From Pararhodobacter sp. (GTDB lineage Bacteria; Pseudomonadota; Alphaproteobacteria; Rhodobacterales; Rhodobacteraceae), in contig JAFIEK010000014.1 in the NCBI GenBank assembly GCA_020832545.1, positions 25,107 to 89,106 of the forward strand: a stretch of DNA of 64,000 nt, written 5' to 3'. Made by a program: the position numbers and the translations under genes. Each line of letters starts with the position of its first letter. The first letter of the stretch is position 1. Below the pieces are notes generated by a model. It was not told where the DNA came from and did not search any database. It was given only the letters and a program-made list of their open reading frames with translations. Positions 55,104 through 64,000 of the stretch are shown here, one piece after another.

Positions 55104-57173
55104 GTGCGCGACCCCCGCTATGACATTCTGTTCCAGCCCATGCCGGTCGGCCCGCTGGTGGCGAAGAACCGCTTCTATCAGGTGCCTCATTGCAATGGGG
55201 GTGGCTACCGGGACCCTTCGGCGGCGGCAGCCATGCGTGGTGTGAAGGCTGAAGGCGGCTGGGGGGTGATCTTTACAGAGCAGTGCGAGATGCACCACAC
55301 ATCCGAGATCACGCCGTTCATTGAACTGCGACTGTGGGAGGACAAGGATATCCCGCAGCTGCGTAAGATGTCCGAGGCAATGAAAACCCACGGTGCGCTG
55401 GCCGGTATTCAACTGGCCTATTCGGGCATCAACGGGCCGAACCTTTTTACCCGCGAGGTGCCGATGGCCGTGTCGGCCATGCCGATCCGCACGTTTACCA
55501 ATGACCCGGTGCAGGCCCGTGCGCTGGACAAATCCGACATCCACGATCTGCGACGCTGGTTTGTGAATGCGGCAAAACGCTCGAAAGTGGCGGGGTTTGA
55601 CCTGATTTGCCTCTATGGCGCGCATGGATTTGGCATTTTCCAGCATTTTCTCAGCCGCGCCACCAACCAGCGAACCGATGAATACGGCGGCAGCCTGGAA
55701 AACCGCGCACGCTTTGTGAACGAGGTGATCGCCGATATGCGCGATGCGGTAGGCGACAGCATGGCGATCACCCTGCGTGTCAGCCTTGATGAGACCATTG
55801 GAGATCTGGGGTTCTCCAATGCCGAGGTCCGCGAGTTCGTTGAGATGAACCGCAACCTGCCGGATCTTTGGGATCTGGCGCAGGGCACATGGGAGGATTG
55901 TTCGGGGCCGTCGCGCTTCAAGGAGGAAGCGGCGCAAGAGCAACTTGTGCGCGGTATCCGCGAGTTGACCGACAAACCGGTCGTGGGCGTTGGCCGCTTC
56001 ACCTCGCCCGATGTGATGGCGCGGATGGTCAAATCGGGCACGCTGGATTTCATTGGTTGTGCGCGACCGTCGATTGCTGATCCGTTCCTGCCAAAGAAGA
56101 TCGAGGAAGGGCGCGTTGAGGATATCCGCGAGTGCATCGGCTGCAATATCTGCATCACCGGCGACATGACCATGTCGCTCAGTCGCTGCACCCAGAACCC
56201 AACTTTCATGGAAGAATGGCGCAAGGGCTGGCACCCGGAAAAGATGAACGCCAAGGGCGATAGCGGCAATGTGCTGGTTGTCGGTGCTGGCCCCGCCGGG
56301 CTGGAGGCCGCGCGCGCTCTGGCCGTTCGCGGCTATGACGTGGCACTGGCCGAGGCCGGGACCGTGCTGGGCGGGCGGGTTGCGCGCGAGCGGCTGTTGC
56401 CGGGCCTGAGTGCGTGGGGGCGCGTGGCAGATTATCGCGAATACCAGATCAGCCAGAAACCCAATGTCGAGGTCTATTTCGACAGCGCGCTGGATGCTGG
56501 CGGCATTCTGGAATTCGGGTTCGAACATATCTGCATTGCCACCGGCGCGACATGGCGGCGCGATGGGGTCAGCCGGCAGCATGTGGTGCCCTTCGCCATC
56601 GACCCCGCGATGCCGCTCTATACGCCTGACGACATCATGGAAGGGCGTAAACCCTCGGGCAAGGTGGTGATCTATGATGATGATCACTACTACATGGGCG
56701 GTGTTCTGGCCGAACTTCTGGCCGCTGAGGGCTGTGATGTGACCATCATCACACCATCGGCCTATCTGTCGGACTGGACGGTGAACACGCTGGAACAGCA
56801 CGCGATCCACCGCAAGTTGGCCGGGATGGGGGTTGAGATTGTGCTCAACCGGGGTGTGGTTGCGGTAGCCGATGGGCATGTGGTGTCGAACTGCACCTAT
56901 ACCGACACCACGCGCGATATCGGATGTGATGCTGTGGTGATTGTGGCCTCGCGCATCGAGAACAACGCGCTCTATATGGACCTGAAGGCGCGGCAGGCGG
57001 ACTGGGCGGATGCCGGCATCAGGACGGTGAAGATCATCGGCGATGCCAATGCACCGGGGCCGATTGCCTGGGCCACTTATGCAGGGCACCGATATGCGCG
57101 CGAACTGGATGGCGACGATCTCGGCGATGCGCTGCCTTTCCGGCGCGAGATCACCGAACTGGCGCTGGAGTGA
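55104..57173 (+). CDS. Trimethylamine-dehydrogenase-family flavoprotein, amine substrate unknown
   Basis: 689 aa FMN/4Fe-4S/FAD-domain enzyme. A TIM barrel (1-335) has the covalent-flavin cysteine C30 (NRFYQVPHC) and Y171-G-A-H174, equivalent to the TMADH Tyr169/His172 pair. The cluster motif CIGCNIC plus a cysteine 12 residues on binds 4Fe-4S (about 343-360), and a Rossmann domain GAGPAGLEAARAL follows (about 395). The TMADH substrate bowl is changed: Gln at 60 (Tyr in TMADH, Gln in dimethylamine dehydrogenase as I recall) and Asp at the Trp355 place, so trimethylamine is unlikely. Histamine, dimethylamine or another N-methylated amine are candidates. An ATG at 55086 is an alternative start. 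Confidence 0.88.
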   Translation: MRDPRYDILFQPMPVGPLVAKNRFYQVPHCNGGGYRDPSAAAAMRGVKAEGGWGVIFTEQCEMHHTSEITPFIELRLWEDKDIPQLRKMSEAMKTHGALAGIQLAYSGINGPNLFTREVPMAVSAMPIRTFTNDPVQARALDKSDIHDLRRWFVNAAKRSKVAGFDLICLYGAHGFGIFQHFLSRATNQRTDEYGGSLENRARFVNEVIADMRDAVGDSMAITLRVSLDETIGDLGFSNAEVREFVEMNRNLPDLWDLAQGTWEDCSGPSRFKEEAAQEQLVRGIRELTDKPVVGVGRFTSPDVMARMVKSGTLDFIGCARPSIADPFLPKKIEEGRVEDIRECIGCNICITGDMTMSLSRCTQNPTFMEEWRKGWHPEKMNAKGDSGNVLVVGAGPAGLEAARALAVRGYDVALAEAGTVLGGRVARERLLPGLSAWGRVADYREYQISQKPNVEVYFDSALDAGGILEFGFEHICIATGATWRRDGVSRQHVVPFAIDPAMPLYTPDDIMEGRKPSGKVVIYDDDHYYMGGVLAELLAAEGCDVTIITPSAYLSDWTVNTLEQHAIHRKLAGMGVEIVLNRGVVAVADGHVVSNCTYTDTTRDIGCDAVVIVASRIENNALYMDLKARQADWADAGIRTVKIIGDANAPGPIAWATYAGHRYARELDGDDLGDALPFRREITELALE

Positions 57174-57177
57174 CGGG

Positions 57178-58323
57178 ATGAGCCAGACCATCGCGCATCT
57201 CGCCCGGCTGGTCAGCTTCCAGACGCCAAGCGCGTGCTCAAACCTTGAACTCATCGCCTTTGTGCAAGACTTCCTGACCGCACGCGGCTTCACCGTGACC
57301 CGTGTGCCGGACCCGTCAGGACAAAAGGCCGGGCTGTTTGCCACACTCGGGCCGCCCGGGGCGGGGCTTTTGTTGTCGGCGCACACGGATGTCGTGCCCG
57401 CAGAGGGACAGGCCTGGACCCGCCCGCCCTTTACCCTGACCAGTGATAGTGCGCGCCTTTACGGGCGCGGCACCACCGACATGAAGGGCTTTCTGGCCGC
57501 CATGATGAGCGCCGCCGACAAGGCCGCGCGGTTGCCGCTGAAAGAGCCCCTGAAACTTGCGATTTCCTATGATGAGGAGATTGGCTGTGTTGGTATACGT
57601 CAGATGCTGTCAGCTCTGCCCGCCGCCATCGGAACGCCGCGCGGCTGCATCGTGGGGGAGCCCACGGGCATGATGGTCGCCACCGGCCACAAGGGCAAGG
57701 CGGCGTTGCGCGCGGTGTGTCACGGGCAGGGCGGGCATTCGGCGCTGGCACCGCGTTTCGTCAATGCTCTGCATCTGGCGGCGGAATTTGTGCAGGAATT
57801 GCGGGCATTACAGGGTTGGCTGGCGGTGCAGGGCGCGCGCGATCCGGCATATGACATCCCCTTCAGCACCGTGCATGTTGGCATGCTTTCGGGCGGGCGG
57901 GCGCTCAATATCGTGCCCGATCACGCCGAACTGACGTTCGAGTTCCGCCATCTTGCCGCCGATGATCCGGCCGAGCTGACCCGGCGCATTGAAGCCGCGG
58001 CAGAAGCCGTCAGCGCACGCTATCGTGACCAGTTCGCGGGGGCACAGGTGCAGATCATGCAGGAAAACGCCTATCCCGGCCTTGATACCCCGCCGGATGC
58101 GCCAATCGTGCAAGAGGTCATGGCGCTGGCTGGCCATGCGCAGAAAACCAAGGTCGCCTTTGGCACCGAAGCCGGGTATTTTCATGCGCTGGGTATTCCT
58201 ACGGTGGTCTGTGGCCCGGGCGATATGGCGGGGCAGGGGCACAAGCCCGATGAGTTCATCACCCGCGATCAGTTGGAGGCCTGCGACGCGATGATGGATA
58301 GCTTGCTGGTGTCGTTGTGCTGA
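57178..58323 (+). CDS. M20-family deacylase, acetylornithine deacetylase-like
   Basis: 381 aa zinc hydrolase. Metal ligands are in LLSAHTDVVPA (about residue 68, His-x-Asp), GRGTTDMKGF (Asp, about 99), DEEIGCVG (Glu-Glu, about 132), GEPT and a late His (GQGHKPDE, about 358). The dimerisation domain contains GQGGHSALAP. It resembles ArgE and N-acyl-amino-acid deacylases; with an amine dehydrogenase 4 bases upstream it more likely removes an acyl group from an imported amine than makes arginine. Confidence 0.88.
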   Translation: MSQTIAHLARLVSFQTPSACSNLELIAFVQDFLTARGFTVTRVPDPSGQKAGLFATLGPPGAGLLLSAHTDVVPAEGQAWTRPPFTLTSDSARLYGRGTTDMKGFLAAMMSAADKAARLPLKEPLKLAISYDEEIGCVGIRQMLSALPAAIGTPRGCIVGEPTGMMVATGHKGKAALRAVCHGQGGHSALAPRFVNALHLAAEFVQELRALQGWLAVQGARDPAYDIPFSTVHVGMLSGGRALNIVPDHAELTFEFRHLAADDPAELTRRIEAAAEAVSARYRDQFAGAQVQIMQENAYPGLDTPPDAPIVQEVMALAGHAQKTKVAFGTEAGYFHALGIPTVVCGPGDMAGQGHKPDEFITRDQLEACDAMMDSLLVSLC

Positions 58324-58396
58324 GCATGTCGCGGCCCAAGTGCTCAATTCCTGCGCAAGAGTGGTTTTTCCGCGTCAGATGGCCCGAATTCACTTG

Positions 58397-58458
58397 TTAG
58401 GCGCAGGCTAAGGTGCGCTGAGGAACACCGTTCTTAAGATTTATCCAAGGTGTTTCTA
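58397..58458 (+). promoter_or_regulatory. Copy 2 of the shared 62-bp control element, upstream of the polyamine-type importer
   Basis: TTAG-N7-CTAA dyad (58397-58411), AGGCTAAGG (58405-58413), CGTTCTTAAG (58429-58438) and TTTCTA (58453-58458), in the same order and spacing as copy 1. It ends 38 bases before the importer's first gene. The intergenic region otherwise (58324-58496) holds nothing else recognisable. Confidence 0.7.
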
Positions 58459-58496
58459 TTCTTCATGGGCCAACAAGCCCCAACCGGGAGAAGACC

Positions 58497-59588
58497 GTGT
58501 CGAGCGAGAGACCTGCAGCCATCGACGTGCGCGACGCGGTGAAGCGCTATGGCGACTTTACAGCGCTGAAAACCATCTCGCTCAGCATTCAGGACAACGA
58601 GTTTTTCACCCTTCTCGGCCCCTCTGGCTGCGGCAAGACCACGTTGTTGCGCATGATCGCCGGGTTTGAGGATGTGACCGAGGGTGCGATCTACTTGCAC
58701 GGCAAGGAGATTGCGAAACTGCCGCCCAACAAGCGCCCGGTCAACACGGTGTTTCAGAACTACGCGCTCTTTCCGCATCTGAGTGTTCTGGACAATGTGG
58801 GCTTCGGGCTGGAGATGCTGGGCCGGTCGCGCACACAGGCCCGCGCCAGGGCGGGCGAGATGCTGGAGTTGGTGCAGCTGTCGCAATTTGCCCATCGCAA
58901 GCCCGCGCAGCTTTCCGGTGGGCAGCAGCAGCGCGTGGCGCTTGCCCGCGCGCTGGCACCGCAACCCAAGGTTCTGTTGCTGGATGAGCCGCTGTCGGCG
59001 CTGGATCTCAAACTGCGCAAGGCTATGCAGATTGAGCTGAAGCACTTGCAGCGCGAGACCGGGATCACCTTTATCTTTGTGACGCATGATCAGGAAGAGG
59101 CGCTGACCATGTCCGACCGCATCGCCGTCATGTCCTCGGGTGAGTTGCAGCAACTGGGCAATGCGCGTGATATCTATGAACATCCACGCAACATGTTCGT
59201 GGCCGATTTCATTGGTGAAACCAACCTGCTGGCGGTCACGGTGGACCGGATTGAGGCTGGGCGCGCGCAGTGTCATCTGGGCGGCGGGCAGTCGCTGGGC
59301 TGCGATGCTGTCGAGGGGGTTGGTGCGGGCGCGAAAGTGCATCTGTCGATCAGGCCTGAGCGGTTGTTTCTCACAGACACAACGCCTGAGGGTGAGGGGC
59401 TGACGGGCCGTGTGGTGGAGAACATCTATATCGGCACCGATATCGCCTCGCTCGTCGATCTGGATGTTGGGTTTCGGGTAACCATCCGCACCTCGAATTC
59501 CGAGCGCGGCGCGAAGCGGTTGTTCGAGCCGGGCGCGCAGGTTGTCGTCAACATGGAGCAGGGGGCCGCGCGCCTCCTGGTTGACTGA
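58497..59588 (+). CDS. Spermidine/putrescine-type ABC importer ATPase (PotA-like)
   Basis: 363 aa. Walker [10 protein letters not shown] (about residue 40), signature [10 protein letters not shown] (about 140), Walker [12 protein letters not shown] and H-loop [11 protein letters not shown]-terminal TOBE regulatory domain (about 265-360) carries the usual [12 protein letters not shown] 58497 follows GGGAGAAGACC. It energises the two permeases downstream; the stop overlaps the next start by one base. Confidence 0.93.
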   Translation: MSSERPAAIDVRDAVKRYGDFTALKTISLSIQDNEFFTLLGPSGCGKTTLLRMIAGFEDVTEGAIYLHGKEIAKLPPNKRPVNTVFQNYALFPHLSVLDNVGFGLEMLGRSRTQARARAGEMLELVQLSQFAHRKPAQLSGGQQQRVALARALAPQPKVLLLDEPLSALDLKLRKAMQIELKHLQRETGITFIFVTHDQEEALTMSDRIAVMSSGELQQLGNARDIYEHPRNMFVADFIGETNLLAVTVDRIEAGRAQCHLGGGQSLGCDAVEGVGAGAKVHLSIRPERLFLTDTTPEGEGLTGRVVENIYIGTDIASLVDLDVGFRVTIRTSNSERGAKRLFEPGAQVVVNMEQGAARLLVD

Positions 59589-60517
59589 TGGCTGGCGGCG
59601 CGGCCAGCGGCGGCGACGCCACCAGCGACGCCTACGCCCCGGCGCGGGGCTGGCTTTTGTTGCCCGCGTGGCTGGTGCTGGGCCTTGTGGTGCTTGTGCC
59701 GGTCTTCCTGATGCTGGTCTATTCCTTCCTGACCAAGGAGTTTCGCGGCGGCGTGATCTGGGAGTTTTCGCTGGCCGCGTATGACCAGTTCTTCATCGAC
59801 CGCGGGCTTTTTGGCGATGACCCGCCGCGCATTGAGTGGGCCTATATCCAGATCTTCTGGCGCTCGATCTGGCAGGCCGGGGTCGCCACGCTGCTGTGCC
59901 TGATCATTGGTTTTCCCACGGCCTATTTTATTGCCACCCGCCCCGCGCAGCAACGCAATATCTGGGTGTTCCTGATCACCATCCCTTACTGGGTCAACCT
60001 GCTGATCCGCACGGTGTCGATGCGGTTTATTCTGCGCGATCAGGGGCCGCTCAATGATTTCCTGCAATGGGTTGGCGTAATTGGCGAGCCGCTGACGATT
60101 ATCAACACTAATCTGGGTGTACAGATCGGCCTGTTCTATTCCTACCTGCCGTTCATGGTGCTGCCGCTTTACGCCGCGATCGAGCGCTACAATTTCGCCC
60201 TGTCCGAGGCCGCCGCCGACCTTTACGCGCCCCGCCACAAGATCCTGACGCGGGTGGTGCTGCCAGCTGTCAAGCCGGGGCTGATCGCCGGTTGCATTCT
60301 GGTGTTTGTGCCGTCGCTGGGGTCATTCCTCGCACCGGATCTTCTGGGGGGCGCGCGCAATTTCATGATCGGCTCGCTGATTGATGAGCAGTTCAAGGGC
60401 AGCGCGGGCAACTGGCCGTTCGGTGCGGCGGCGTCGATGATCCTGCTGACGCTGGTGCTGCTGGTTCTGATGGTGCTGGCGCGGCAGCAGGCCCGCGCCG
60501 CACGGGGGGCAGGCTGA
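59588..60517 (+). CDS. Spermidine/putrescine-type ABC importer permease (PotB-like)
   Basis: 309 aa inner-membrane permease with about six helices; a 25-residue hydrophilic start precedes the first helix ([20 protein letters not shown]). The EAA coupling loop is [27 protein letters not shown] (about residues 205-230). It overlaps the flanking genes by single bases (TGATG). Together with the next gene it forms the channel for the imported amine. Confidence 0.92.
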   Translation: MAGGAASGGDATSDAYAPARGWLLLPAWLVLGLVVLVPVFLMLVYSFLTKEFRGGVIWEFSLAAYDQFFIDRGLFGDDPPRIEWAYIQIFWRSIWQAGVATLLCLIIGFPTAYFIATRPAQQRNIWVFLITIPYWVNLLIRTVSMRFILRDQGPLNDFLQWVGVIGEPLTIINTNLGVQIGLFYSYLPFMVLPLYAAIERYNFALSEAAADLYAPRHKILTRVVLPAVKPGLIAGCILVFVPSLGSFLAPDLLGGARNFMIGSLIDEQFKGSAGNWPFGAAASMILLTLVLLVLMVLARQQARAARGAG

Positions 60518-61323
60518 TGCGTGTGGGCGCTGATCGTTTCGCCTTTCCCGGGTTCCGGACGCTGACCTTCCTGTGTCTGTTCATCCTTTATGCGCCCCTT
60601 CTGGTGGTGACGGTTTACAGCTTCAACGACTCGCGCTCGATCACCACATGGGAAGGCTTCTCGCTGCGGTGGTATGTCGATGTGTTTGTCGGGCCGGATT
60701 CTGCCAAGTTCAAATCGGCGGCTTTCAACAGCTTCTCCATCGCGCTGATCGCCGCCAGTGTGGCCACCGCCGTCGCCACCTCGGCCGCGCTGGCGATGGT
60801 GCGCGGCGGGCGGTTCAAGCTGCGCACGGCCACCTTTGGCCTGATCAGCCTGCCGATACTGGTGCCTGAGATCGTGACCGCCGTGGCGATCCTGATCTTC
60901 TTCAACACCATCGGCTTCACGCGGGGCTACATGACCATCCTGATCGCCCATATCGCCTTTTGCATCCCATTTGCCTACCTGCCGATCTCGGCGCGCATGC
61001 AGGGGATCGAAGGCTCGTTCGAGCAAGCGGCGATGGATCTGTACGCCACCCGCGCGCAGGCCTTCCGGCGCATTCTGTTGCCGATGATGATGCCGGGCAT
61101 CTTCGCGGGTTTTCTTCTGGCCTTCATCATCTCGCTCGATGACTTCATCATCACCAATTTCGTCAAAGGCGCGGGGGTCGAGACCCTGCCCACGGCGATC
61201 TTCGGGTCGGTCAAGCAAGGCATCCGGCCCAACATCATGGCGATCTCGACCATGCTGCTGGCGTTCTCAACCGTGATTGTCACGCTGTCATGGTTCATCA
61301 GTCGGATCGACCGAACAAAATAA
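60517..61323 (+). CDS. Spermidine/putrescine-type ABC importer permease (PotC-like)
   Basis: 268 aa with about six helices. [20 protein letters not shown] near the start is characteristic of PotC, and the EAA loop is [27 protein letters not shown] (about residues 168-193). It starts one base into the stop of the PotB-like gene and is followed 23 bases later by the binding-protein gene with an ACAGGAAAGGATACC site. Confidence 0.92.
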   Translation: MRVGADRFAFPGFRTLTFLCLFILYAPLLVVTVYSFNDSRSITTWEGFSLRWYVDVFVGPDSAKFKSAAFNSFSIALIAASVATAVATSAALAMVRGGRFKLRTATFGLISLPILVPEIVTAVAILIFFNTIGFTRGYMTILIAHIAFCIPFAYLPISARMQGIEGSFEQAAMDLYATRAQAFRRILLPMMMPGIFAGFLLAFIISLDDFIITNFVKGAGVETLPTAIFGSVKQGIRPNIMAISTMLLAFSTVIVTLSWFISRIDRTK

Positions 61324-61346
61324 ACCAACAGGAAAGGATACCTTCC

Positions 61347-62390
61347 ATGAAACGCACCACCGGAACCGCCAGCGCCATCGCGCTGGCCACCGCGTTGAGC
61401 ACGGGCGGCGCCTGGGCTCAGGGCCAGGTCGTCGTCTATCACTGGTTCGAATACATCCCGCAGGAACTGGTCGATAAATTCACCGAGGAAACCGGCATCG
61501 ACATGGTGATCGATACCTATGATTCCAACGAGGCGATGCTGGCCTCACTGCGCGCGGGGGGTATGGGCACTTATGACGTGGCTGTGCCGGGTGACTACAT
61601 GGTCCAGATCATGCGGGAAACCGGGCTCTTGGATACCATCGCCGAGGGCGAGTTGGAGAACCACGGCAATATTGAAGAGCAGTGGCTGAATGTCAGCTAT
61701 GACCCCGGGCGGCAGCATTCGATCCCGTACCAGTGGGGCTCGACCGCGTTCTCGGTCAACCGCGATGTCTATGACGGGCCGATCAACACCACGGATATCC
61801 TGTTCAACCCGCCGCCTGAGCTGTCAGGCCGGATCAACATGCTGGACAGTCAGGGCGAAGTGATGGCGATTGCCGCGATCCATCTGGGCATTCCGCAATG
61901 CTCGCAGGACCGCGATGAGTTGCAGGCACTTAATGACCTGCTGATGGATTCGCGCCAGCACTTTCTGTCGTTCAACTCGGACACCGCGCGCGAGGTTCTG
62001 GTCTCGGGTGATGCGGCGGCGGGGATGATCTACAATGGCTTCTCGGCGCGTGGCCGGATCGAGGAGGGCGCGAACATCGAATATGCCTACCCCACGCAGG
62101 GCTACATCGCCTGGATGGACAACATGGTGCTGCTGCGTGACGCCCCCAACCGTGAGAATGCGCTGCGGCTGATGGATTTCCTGCTGGAGCCGGAAAATGT
62201 GGCAATGCTGACCAACTGGACCCAGTATTCCGCCGGGGTAGAGGGTGTGTCGCCGCTGCTCGATGAGGCGCTGCGCACGCAGCCGGAATCGAACCCGCCC
62301 GCTGACGCCGGCCCGGCCGTGTTTATTGAGCCCTGCGACGAGGCTACGCAGGCGGTTTATGACCGCATCTGGACCAACCTGCGCCGCTGA
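61347..62390 (+). CDS. Spermidine/putrescine-type ABC substrate-binding protein (PotD/PotF-like)
   Basis: 347 aa periplasmic binding protein. Signal peptide of about 25 residues ending ALSTGGAWAQG. Family marks are VYHWFEYIPQEL (about residue 30), DTYDSNEAMLASL, YDVAVPGDYM and WMDNMVL, which holds the aspartate that contacts the amine in PotD. A cysteine pair (CSQDRDE and near the end EPCDEA) could form a disulfide. It is placed last, after the permeases, and is followed by a strong terminator. Ligand: a polyamine or related diamine, by family. Confidence 0.92.
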   Translation: MKRTTGTASAIALATALSTGGAWAQGQVVVYHWFEYIPQELVDKFTEETGIDMVIDTYDSNEAMLASLRAGGMGTYDVAVPGDYMVQIMRETGLLDTIAEGELENHGNIEEQWLNVSYDPGRQHSIPYQWGSTAFSVNRDVYDGPINTTDILFNPPPELSGRINMLDSQGEVMAIAAIHLGIPQCSQDRDELQALNDLLMDSRQHFLSFNSDTAREVLVSGDAAAGMIYNGFSARGRIEEGANIEYAYPTQGYIAWMDNMVLLRDAPNRENALRLMDFLLEPENVAMLTNWTQYSAGVEGVSPLLDEALRTQPESNPPADAGPAVFIEPCDEATQAVYDRIWTNLRR

Positions 62391-62412
62391 CCTGCGCCAC
62401 AACCGGCAACTG

Positions 62413-62441
62413 GCCACCCGCGTTCGGCGCGGGTGGCTTTT
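62413..62441 (+). terminator. Factor-independent terminator after the polyamine-type importer
   Basis: Perfect 10-bp stem GCCACCCGCG / CGCGGGTGGC (62413-62422 and 62428-62437) with a TTCGG loop and four T. Confidence 0.85.
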
Positions 62442-62620
62442 GCATGACCGGGGTATGGTGCGTTGCTTAGCCTGACCCCAATCCATGCTTCACAAAATCA
62501 TGTTTTCCGCACAGCGCGCGCCTTTCTAGACTGCCTGGCAGACGCAAAGCGCAGTCGCCAAGAGCAGTCGCACGGGGGGGCGCGCGCGCTTGAATAGCCA
62601 GCAAAGGACGCGGGGCACAC

Positions 62621-63895
62621 ATGACGATCGAGAAAACGGATACGCTTGTGGTTGGTGGCGGACAGGCCGGGCTGGCGATGAGCGAGCATCTGAGCAAGCA
62701 GGGCGTGCCGCATCTGGTGCTGGAGCGCGACAGGATCGCCGAACGCTGGCGCACGGCGCGCTGGGACTCGTTGGTCGCCAATGGCCCGGCCTGGCATGAT
62801 CGCTTCCCGGGGATGGAGTTTCCGGGCATCGGGCCGGATGACTTTCCGACCAAAGAGCAGGTGGCGGATTACTTTGTCGCCTACGCTGAACAGATCAAGG
62901 CACCGATCCGCTGCGGGGTCGAGGTCAGGCAGGTGCAGCGCATCGAAGGCCAGCGCGGCTTTCGGGTGGACACGTCGGAGGGCGTGATCGAGGCGACGCA
63001 TATCGTTGCAGCCACCGGGGCGTTTCAGAACCCGATCATCCCCCCCGTCGTGCCTGAAGATGCAGGCGTGGTGCAGATGCACTCCACCGGATATCGCAAC
63101 CCGGCGCAACTGCCGGATGGCGCGGTGCTGGTGGTGGGCGCGGGGTCATCAGGCGTGCAGATCGCCGATGAGCTGTCACGCGCGGGCCGCAAGGTGTATC
63201 TGTCCGTCGGCCCGCATGACCGGCCCCCGCGTGCCTATCGCGGGCGCGATTTTGTCTGGTGGCTGGGCGTGCTGGGGAAATGGGATGCCGCCGCAATGGC
63301 GCCGGGCACCGAACATGTGACAATCGCCGTCAGTGGCGCCTACGGCGGCCAGACCATCGACTTTCGTCGCCTCGCTGCGCAGGGCCTGGTGCTGTTGGGG
63401 CGTACGGAAAAGTTTGCGAACGGCACCTTGCAGTTCGCCCCCGATCTCGCGCGCAATCTGGAAAACGGCGACGCGAATTACCTTGCGCTTCTGGACGAGG
63501 CCGATGCCTATGTCACACGCAATGGGCTTGAACTGCCCGAAGAGCCTGAAGCCCGCGTGATCGGCCCGGACCCTGATTGCGTGACGAACCCGATAATGTC
63601 GCTCAATCTGGCACAGGCGGAGGTGGGCAGCATCATCTGGGCCACCGGCTTTGGCGTGGACTACAGCTGGCTCAAGGTTGATGCGTTTGACGCGCAAGGC
63701 AAGCCGCGCCACCATCGCGGAGTGTCGGTTGCACAGGGGGTCTATTTTCTGGGCTTGCCCTGGCAGTCGCGCCGGGGGTCCAGCTTTATCTGGGGGGTCT
63801 GGCATGACGCGCGCCATGTGGCCGAGCAGATCGCGATCCAGCGCAAATATCTGGACTACCACCACGCCACGCCGCACAGCTTGGAAGAGGCCTGA
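62621..63895 (+). CDS. FAD/NAD(P)-dependent flavin monooxygenase (FMO/CzcO-like)
   Basis: 424 aa. Two Rossmann motifs bind FAD (VVGGGQAGLAMSEHL, about residue 10) and NAD(P) (VVGAGSSGVQIADEL, about 170), and IIWATGFGVDYSWL near the end is the usual third FAD contact. It likely oxygenates a nitrogen, sulfur or carbonyl atom; the family includes amine N-oxygenases but also YUCCA-like decarboxylases. It has its own promoter region (62442-62620, in which I see no clear operator) after the importer terminator, so it may not belong to the amine regulon. Confidence 0.85.
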   Translation: MTIEKTDTLVVGGGQAGLAMSEHLSKQGVPHLVLERDRIAERWRTARWDSLVANGPAWHDRFPGMEFPGIGPDDFPTKEQVADYFVAYAEQIKAPIRCGVEVRQVQRIEGQRGFRVDTSEGVIEATHIVAATGAFQNPIIPPVVPEDAGVVQMHSTGYRNPAQLPDGAVLVVGAGSSGVQIADELSRAGRKVYLSVGPHDRPPRAYRGRDFVWWLGVLGKWDAAAMAPGTEHVTIAVSGAYGGQTIDFRRLAAQGLVLLGRTEKFANGTLQFAPDLARNLENGDANYLALLDEADAYVTRNGLELPEEPEARVIGPDPDCVTNPIMSLNLAQAEVGSIIWATGFGVDYSWLKVDAFDAQGKPRHHRGVSVAQGVYFLGLPWQSRRGSSFIWGVWHDARHVAEQIAIQRKYLDYHHATPHSLEEA

Positions 63896-63931
63896 GCGAA
63901 AATGAAATCGCCGCGCCCCCTTGGGGGCCGC

Positions 63932-63974
63932 GCACAACAACCCCCCCCGGACCCCGGGGGTGGGGGTTTTGTGC
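63932..63974. terminator. Large inverted repeat after the monooxygenase gene
   Basis: GCACAA...TTGTGC (63932-63937, 63969-63974) enclosing C-rich and G-rich arms that pair almost fully, with TTTT inside the 3' arm. A second hairpin, GCCCCC / GGGGGC with CGC flanks, lies just before it (63912-63932). Probably a terminator; the window ends before the next gene. Confidence 0.5.
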
Positions 63975-64000
63975 AAAGGCGGCGTGGCCCAACAGACCCG

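Noticed and set aside
55068..57386. Minus-strand open frame of about 770 codons
   Set aside because: It is antisense to the TMADH-family gene; the composition (many His, Arg and Gln) is that of a shadow frame in GC-rich DNA and no domain is seen.
62467..62481. Third copy of the LysR-like dyad (TTAG-N7-CCAA) before the monooxygenase
   Set aside because: One arm is imperfect and none of the other conserved blocks follow, so it is likely chance.

Overview
This 64 kb window is GC-rich, densely coding chromosome from an alphaproteobacterium of the Rhodobacteraceae (Rhodobacter/Roseobacter group). The evidence is the gene content: a RegB/SenC/RegA redox regulatory locus, a TimA-MltA-Smr block beside fxsA-secB, a tsaE-addB-addA-trxA block divergent from hslVU, and a Rhodobacterales-type threonine ammonia-lyase. 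The species cannot be fixed from the sequence. An ectoine operon and a voltage-gated sodium channel suggest a saline or alkaline habitat, which is inference. No gap between genes exceeds about 260 bases. I see no prophage, insertion sequence, CRISPR array, rRNA or tRNA.

Layout. 1-8.1 kb: two tightly overlapping same-strand runs, hslO-NUDIX-cca and a pair of half-size ABC exporters followed by a VOC-fold protein and an RNA m5U methyltransferase. 8.1-10.7 kb: a NaChBac-type sodium channel, then a response-regulator phosphatase divergent from an HPt protein. 10.7-16.3 kb: ilvA, smr, mltA and timA on the minus strand, divergent from fxsA-secB, and a proline-rich tail-anchored protein. 16.4-21.6 kb: an HD hydrolase, then regA and senC divergent from regB, with a PAS protein downstream behind a candidate CtrA box. 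21.7-30.8 kb: trxA, addA, addB and tsaE on the minus strand, and hslVU on the plus strand behind a heat-shock promoter. 30.9-35.4 kb: ectoine operon ectA-ectB-ectC-ask with a divergent MarR regulator. 35.4-39.5 kb: a structured leader followed by SulP, Usp, DksA-like and MFS genes.

39.6-64 kb is accessory and catabolic. First come a CoA-transferase and an amidase. Next is a dipeptide-type ABC importer whose binding-protein and permease genes are separated by a run of 19 G followed by 10 C, then an aldehyde dehydrogenase, an SDR and a NylC-like P1 peptidase. A complete cobalamin riboswitch then precedes a 23-codon leader ORF and a small cysteine-rich protein. Finally there is an apparent amine-catabolism region: a RidA-like protein, DUF1028, an aldehyde dehydrogenase, LysR, a trimethylamine-dehydrogenase-family flavoenzyme, an M20 deacylase, a polyamine-type ABC importer and a flavin monooxygenase.

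The most interesting signal is in that last region. A 62-bp element with 43 identical positions and a LysR-like dyad (TTAG-N7-CTAA) stands upstream of both the rid-DUF1028-ALDH-LysR operon and the importer operon. It suggests that the embedded LysR controls both, forming one regulon for uptake and oxidation of an unknown amine. The TMADH-like enzyme keeps the cysteine that binds FMN but has lost two of the three residues of the trimethylamine-binding bowl, so its substrate is probably different.
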